24,576 nt of DNA, from the NCBI GenBank assembly GCA_002179805.1, contig NAVB01001424.1, positions 1 through 24,576 of the forward strand, read 5' to 3'. Of the stretch, positions 19,561-24,576 are shown piece after piece (the stretch's first letter is position 1; the number at the start of each line of letters is the position of its first letter). The stretch comes from Acanthamoeba lenticulata. Lineage: Eukaryota > Discosea > Longamoebia > Acanthamoebidae. The position numbers were made by a program, and so were the translations under genes. The notes beneath the pieces are model-generated. The model saw nothing but the letters and a program-made list of their open reading frames with translations. It searched no databases and was not told the DNA's origin.

Positions 19561-22255
19561 TCAGGCGGCGGCAAGACCCTCCGAGGCGGCTGACTCGTCA
19601 GCGGCGGCGCTCTCGGCCTCTTTGTCGCCGGCGCGCTCGCGGGCCTCCTGCTCGAGCTCGGCCTTGTACGCCGCAGACTGCCCGTACTCTTCTTCATCAT
19701 CATCGTCATTCCCAACATCCTCTTGATCATCATTGGCGGGGGCTCCGGCGCCAGCCTCCTTCTCGGCCAGGCGGAAGGCGATGAGCTGCATGTACTCGGG
19801 ATTCTCGCGCATGAAGCTCGTGAACTCGTCTGTGCCACGACGCAAAAGAAGAAGAAGAAGAAGAAGAAGAAGAAGCAGCAGTGTGAGTTCATTCATGATG
19901 ATGATGATCAATGAAGGAGAAGACACTAGAGGAGAAAGAAGAGATACCACAGTCGATGTAGCCATCCTGGTTGGAGTCGACGCGGGTAAAGATCTGGTCG
20001 ACCTCGTCCAGGGTGATGGCGGGGATCACGTTGCTCATGATGGAGAACAGCTCGTCCCGCTCGATGCGTCCATCGTTGTTTTGATCAAAGGAGCTGAAGG
20101 CGATCTTGATGGCCTCCTCATCCTTCACCTCCTCCGACAGCAGCGCGATGCCGCTGATGTACTTGCGCCACGAGATCGAGCCCGAGTCGTCTGTGTCGAG
20201 TAGGTTGAAGAGCCGCTTGACGTAGTGTGAGTTGGGAAGGCCAAGCGCCTCCCTGAACTCGGTGAAGGTGATGTCGCCGCTGTGGTCGTTGTCAAACTTG
20301 GAGAACTTCTTGAGGAGCTTGTTCAGCTCTTCCTGGCTCATCCGAGTGTGCTCCCTGGTGTCGGTGTGGAGAGGCGAGTCAACGACGCTGATCATGGTGG
20401 ACGAGGAAGGGAACGGGAAGGGCTTACCGAAGGTGCTTGAGGTCGACCTCGCCAAAGCCCTCGGGGCGCTCCTGCAGCTTCATGGCCTCCATGGCGAAGC
20501 TGACGTCGTCAAAGCCATGCTCCGTCGTGGGGATGTTGAGGGCCCGCGAGATTTGCGCCCTGCCAACCAAAATTGAACGGGATGTCAGAAAGACCCTCTG
20601 AGAAGAGAGACAAGCTCGAGAGAAGGGAGGCCAGTACCGGACATTGTTGGCAAAGAGCTGCGGGTTGGCCCTCTCGTACTTGGAGGGTTTATGGACAGGC
20701 AAGTAAGTCACCTGCCATGCAACGAAGCGTGTGAGTCCTATTATGCGCGCACGGCCGCGTCACAAAATCAACTTACCTGGAGGTAGTTGCTGAACTGGCA
20801 CAGAGAGCGCCAGATGAGGAGCCCCAAGTTGATGCCGTTTACCCAACTACATGTACGTGTTTGGGATGAGCTTCTTTTCTTTCTCGCCAGAACATCGATG
20901 CAGATCAGTGGGTGGTACCAAGGGTCAAAGTGGATGAAGGGATGCCTGATCGCCACCGGCTGCACGGGCTTGCCTGTTTGGGTGGACAGCAGTCTTTGAG
21001 CTTTCAAGACGACATACGCAAAAACGACGGCTCTAGTGCATACCAGGGTTAAAGGCGCCCGTCTTGAAGGAGATGAGGGCCTTCTGGTTGGTGCACGTGC
21101 CCTCCGGGAAGACGAGGAGCCGCGGCCATCCCTCGCCTGTGCACTCTCCAGTGTGAGCAGCAGGAGCGATACAACGAAGAGAAGAAGAAGACGGGTAGGC
21201 GCGCACTCTCAGACTTGTTGGCGTGCTCGTTGATCGCCTCAACTGCCTTCTTCCTCGAGTCGGGGTCCTTACGATCAACGAGGATGCCCTGCATGGCACA
21301 GAGGACCGTGCCTGTGGTGTACGTGGGAGGGCCAACGGCGTAAATTCATCGCACCGATCAGCAAGAAGAGCACAACAGAGCAAGGAAGGAGAGGAATGCT
21401 GCACCGATGAATGGCAGATGAATGTTCTCCTTGCGGCTGATGAAGCGCGGGAGCTCGTAGTAGTAGAAGAACAAGACATCGAACATGCTGCAAAAAATGT
21501 GAGCCTACGTCGGAAAGGAGAGAGGGAAGACCAGTGAACGCACCTGACGTGGTTGGAGACGAGGATGGGGGCTTGATCAAAGCTGGCCGGCTTGCCCCTG
21601 ACGGGGATGTAATAGAATCCCCATACGAACTGTACAAGGTTGTGAAGGGGATAGATGAAGGAGTAAGAAGGTGGCAAAGAAAGACAACCTTGCGTGCTGG
21701 TGGAGTCCGCAAGCTCGTACCAAGACCACGCGTGCCATGTACCTGTAGAAGAGAGAACATGGTCAAATAGCTGAGAGCTAGGCCATACGAAACCAGGGCA
21801 CGAACCGGACAACGAGAAGGGTATTCTTGCGCCACGGAGTGAAGGGCTTATTGTGAATGTCGCGCACGGACAGACCGATGAGGGCGATCTTAACCAAGAG
21901 CACAGCAATCGTCAGGAGTAGCAAGATGATGATCAACCGGATGGGAGCCAGCAACACACTTCCTATCACCAGCTGCAAACACGTGTTCGGTGTCAATCGA
22001 AACCTTGCTTCGTTCAGTCGTGCACAACCAACAGAGACGAACCTTTATCCATTCATAACCGGTTATGGCGATGCTCTCGTTTATGAAGGGGTTGACGACA
22101 GGCGTAGGTACACGGCTTGCATGTACACGAAATTGGCCAGAGAATGAAAGATTTCGTTTCATCTCTGACTCACCTCCAGGACTGCTAGCCATGGGCCTGA
22201 CGTCCGGGTCCTGTTTCAGCTCCTGCAAACGTCTGTGACGTATGCCCTCGGCCAT
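19561..22255 (-). CDS. Lysophosphatidylcholine acyltransferase (LPCAT1/2 type) with EF hands
   Basis: Exons (minus): 22255-22043, 21972-21806, 21742-21721 (22 nt), 21629-21544, 21487-21405, 21311-21207, 21136-21044, 20973-20919, 20846-20777, 20711-20638, 20559-20428, 20354-19948, 19829-19561; 591 residues. The enzyme re-acylates lysophospholipids with acyl-CoA in ER-type membranes. Acyltransferase motifs: HVSMFD (161-166, the HX4D catalytic box), GILVDRKDPDSR, FPEGTCTN (235-242) and VQPV (260-263). Membrane helices lie around 72-100 and 130-145. Four EF loops follow: 388-399 (canonical), 420-431 (ends in Lys, degenerate), 457-468 and 493-504 (both canonical), so calcium control is likely. A long acidic, Ala-rich tail ends the protein with no obvious ER retrieval signal. 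Exon 1 contains a GTGAGT near 22173, but reading through keeps the frame. Confidence 0.92.
19844..19875 (+). repeat. (AAG)n trinucleotide repeat in LPCAT intron
   Basis: About ten AAG units; on the coding (minus) strand this is a TTC run that forms the pyrimidine tract just before the acceptor of the last LPCAT exon. Confidence 0.85.
21721..21742 (-). other. 22-nt micro-exon of the LPCAT gene
   Basis: It encodes YMARVVL plus one base, flanked by TCTACAG and GTACGA. Inclusion gives RYMARVVLFVWGFYYIPVRG, which has the same spacing to the conserved GF[HY]xxxVxG segment as animal LPCATs. Confidence 0.7.
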
Positions 22256-22620
22256 GTTCGGTGGATGGATCTCTTCTTTGCGCTCAAGTTGTGTAGCGCG
22301 TTTTGGTTGCCGCCCTTTACCTGCCGTTGCTGTCCGACCACGGGTAATACGTGGTTTTCTTGTCGACCTTCTGCGGCCACGTCCACCAAGCCAAGAGCCC
22401 AGTTGACTTGACGTCGGCTGCAGCTGGGCGCCACAACATCAGCGACTTGGCACGTTTCCGTTCCGACACTGGTTCTGCGAGAACTTGGCCCAAGTCCAAG
22501 AACGTCGGCCAGGTGCAGAACGTGACATCAGCAAAAATATAAAAATTATTGTTTCTCTCTTTCTTTTGTAAAAGAAAACGGGCCGTAAAGAAACGTTGCA
22601 AGAAGCTACTCGGGTGCAAG
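22256..22620. promoter_or_regulatory. Divergent intergenic region, LPCAT / TMEM184
   Basis: These 365 bases separate the opposing start codons. The part near 22530-22560 is AT-rich. No exon, RNA gene or defined promoter motif was recognised; short open frames lack coding character. Confidence 0.45.
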
Positions 22621-24125
22621 ATGAACACCTGGGAGAAGGTGTGGTTCGTGGCGGGCCTCTGCACGGCCCTCTCGACTCTTCTTTCTCTTTCCCTTATCTA
22701 CAAGCACTTGCGCAACTACACGCAGCCCAAGCTGCAGCGGCACATCGTACGCATCCTGCTGATGGTGCCCATCTACTCCATCGACAGCTGGCTCTCGTTG
22801 CAGTACAAGGAATACTCGCTCTACTTTGACTTGGCTCGCGACGCCTACGAGGCCTACGTCCTCTACCAGTTCTTCAATCTTCTCATCGCCTTCATCAACA
22901 CTTACGAGTACGACTTGGGTCATCCCAGGTACCTTGCCCTTCTCTTGCATGGCAACCGTGATGTTAGATTAGCAGGAATCGTCAATCAACAAAGCCTAAT
23001 TGCCCCCAACTTTTGTGCAGCCTGCATGATGACGAGTTCGATCCGGACAGCGTAGAGTCCATGCGGCGGGTTCGCGATAAGGAGTGGGAGGTGAGCGAGG
23101 ACCGCGTGGTGGCGATGCTCGAGGGCAAGCCCGTGTCCGATCACCCGTGGCCCACTTGCTGTTTCCCGCCCTTCAAGCCCGGCGCCCAGTTCCTCCTCCT
23201 CTGCAAGCGCTGCATCCTCCAGTTCGTCGTCATCAAGGTTAAATGCTTGCGCCTCCAAACTACATGCAGCCCCAAAGTCTTCCTAACGTCTGTTTGTTTC
23301 TCGTGTGCGCTTTCCTGCGGTGCAGCCTTCGCTGGCCATCCTGGCTGCTGTGCTCGAGTCCAAGGGCTGGTATGTGCCCGTTTTCACCATTTTTCTTATT
23401 TTTTGAAATAATTCCTCCACCTTTTATCATAATTTTGTTATATTTTTAAAAAAAACGTTGCTTCAGGTATGGTGATGGCGACTTCTCGCCGAGCAAGGGC
23501 TACTTGTGGATCACCATTGCTGACAACATTTCGATCACTGGTGCGTCTTGCTCAAGCAAAAGCGAGTCCATACGCGTGTTGTTGAGGATGCTGAAGAGGT
23601 CTTCATGGCGTGACTGTTGGTGAATGACGACATGAGCAGTGTCGATGTACTTTCTGGTGCTGTTCTACCACGTGACAAAGGACGAGCTGAAGCCGTTCAA
23701 TCCGATGTCCAAGTTCCTGTGCATCAAGCTGGTCATCATGTTTGCCTTCTGGCAGGGCATCCTCATGGCCCTCCTCGGCTGGTTGGGCGTTCTCAACAAA
23801 AGCAACGTCGACCTCGGCAAGGACTGGGAGGACGAAGAGGAGATCGGTTCGTGTCCACCCTTTTGTCCTTATTCTTTATTTTTGATTTGTAATTATAATT
23901 TATATTTATTATCAATTATTTTTTGATGTGAATCTAGGGACGGCGCTGCAAAACCTGATCATTTGCATCGAGATGCTGCTGGTGGCGATCGCACACACCT
24001 ACGCCTACGGCTACAAGACCTACAAGAACGCCAGCTGGACCGACTGGATCCCGTGCTACGCCTGCCTCTGCTGCTGTTGCTGCTGTTGTCGCGGTGCGCC
24101 TTCCCCCTCCTCACATCGTTCATCA

Positions 24126-24189
<64 letters not shown>

Positions 24190-24495
24190 CGAGCTCACAC
24201 ACGGGCTCCTCCCGACGCAGTGTGCGGCAACTTCACGCACGTCGTGTCGCAGGGCGACCTGATCGATGACGGTGTGGAGGTGCTCGGGCTGGACAACATC
24301 GCGCGCAAGCTGGGGCGCCGCTGGGACGATGAAGAGGGCCGGTGGCATCATCCCCGCCACCAGCCGCCACAGACCCACGGCGACGACAACATCGGCGCCG
24401 CAGCGGCTGTCGCTCCACATGGTGGCGGCGCAGCCACGATCATGGTGGCGGGAGGAAATCATCGCGATGCCGCCCGGAGCAGTGCCATCAACTGA
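22621..24495 (+). CDS. TMEM184/DUF300 (OST-alpha/LAZ1-like) membrane protein
   Basis: Exons: 22621-22928, 23021-23237, 23326-23369, 23467-23540, 23640-23846, 23938-24093, 24221-24495; 426 residues, typical for the family. Seven membrane segments are expected. Landmarks of DUF300 are HIVRILLMVPIYSIDSWLSL, then DAYEAYVLYQFFNLLIAF, CCFPPFKPGAQFLLLCKRC, the VVIKPSLAILAAVLESKGWY segment, VSMYFLVLFYHVTKDELKPF, KFLCIKLVIMFAFWQGI and the final helix LIICIEMLLVAIAHTYAY. A cysteine cluster (YACLCCCCCCCR) at the membrane border may be palmitoylated. The C-terminal tail is hydrophilic and of low complexity. Family members are implicated in organic solute transport or in membrane trafficking and cell death; the role here is unknown. 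Intron 6 contains a long tetranucleotide repeat. Confidence 0.92.
24124..24191 (+). repeat. (ACGC)n tetranucleotide microsatellite
   Basis: About 17 near-perfect ACGC units fill most of intron 6 of the TMEM184 gene (24094-24220), ending about 30 bases before the acceptor. Confidence 0.95.
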
Positions 24496-24539
24496 CCTTA
24501 TAAATTTATTTATTTATTTATCTTGCTATTTATTTTGTA

Positions 24540-24545
24540 AATAAA
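24540..24545 (+). terminator. Polyadenylation signal, TMEM184 gene
   Basis: AATAAA lies 45 bases after the stop codon, within an AT-rich stretch containing TTTA repeats. Confidence 0.55.
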
Positions 24546-24576
24546 TACCCAACTTTTTTAATCAAAATTTTGTGCA

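Noticed and set aside
19561..19892. Overlapping minus-strand frame ending in Arg/Pro-rich sequence
   Set aside because: It is a shifted reading of the last LPCAT exon and the AAG repeat.
21687..21742. Longer LPCAT exon 3 ending at GTTGTC
   Set aside because: It encodes a segment unlike LPCATs (TRGLGTSLRTPPARK) and disturbs spacing before the GFYxIxVxG segment; the 22-nt exon fits better.
22117..22173. Possible intron starting at GTGAGT in LPCAT exon 1
   Set aside because: No acceptor in the correct phase pairs with the strong donor, and the frame stays open through the stretch; kept as exon, with some doubt.
24124..24191. CRISPR-like or telomere-like array
   Set aside because: It is a simple four-base repeat without spacers, inside an intron.

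Overview
The window reads as nuclear DNA of a gene-dense, GC-rich protist. Genes are split by many short introns (about 55-130 nt), coding DNA is strongly G/C at third positions, and introns and spacers are AT-rich or pyrimidine-rich. Gene content (RNA polymerase III subunit, LPCAT with EF hands, 3-hydroxyacyl-CoA dehydratase, TMEM184, F-box/ankyrin and F-box/MORN proteins) is eukaryotic. The style best fits an amoebozoan such as Acanthamoeba; that is an inference, with no rRNA or other marker present. All exon joins were worked out by hand from GT/AG sites, reading phase and family similarity. Spans given for CDS include introns, and exons are listed in each entry.

Layout: 1-2732 (-) is a 5'-complete, 3'-truncated gene joining an Rnl2-type RNA ligase to a BRCT and a WGR-like domain, the most unusual gene here. 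It is divergent from an intronless TspO-like membrane protein (2969-3877 +). Then come HACD/PHS1 dehydratase (3962-4927 -), divergent from Pol III subunit RPC10 (5121-5518 +), a NEPRO-like nucleolar protein with a long Ser/Lys-rich tail (5692-7928 -), F-box/MORN (8152-9433 -), F-box/ankyrin (9973-11897 +), a third F-box-like gene with an acidic tract (12109-13167 +), and a DUF1963-like cysteine-containing protein (13286-14485 +).

From 14577 to 19265 three minus-strand genes in a row encode secretory-pathway proteins I cannot assign to a family: a type I membrane protein, a type II membrane protein and a small secreted Trp-rich protein. The right end holds a 13-exon LPCAT with four EF-hand loops (19561-22255 -), divergent from a TMEM184/DUF300 membrane protein (22621-24495 +).

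There is no operon logic. Shared themes are membrane lipid metabolism (HACD, LPCAT), RNA processing or transcription (RNA ligase, RPC10, NEPRO) and a local F-box cluster. No tRNA, rRNA, CRISPR array or transposon was recognised. The notable signals are the ligase-BRCT-WGR fusion, a strong bias for C at intron position +4 (GTNC donors), a 22-nt micro-exon in LPCAT, the F-box cluster, the block of orphan secretory genes, and several intronic or coding simple repeats.
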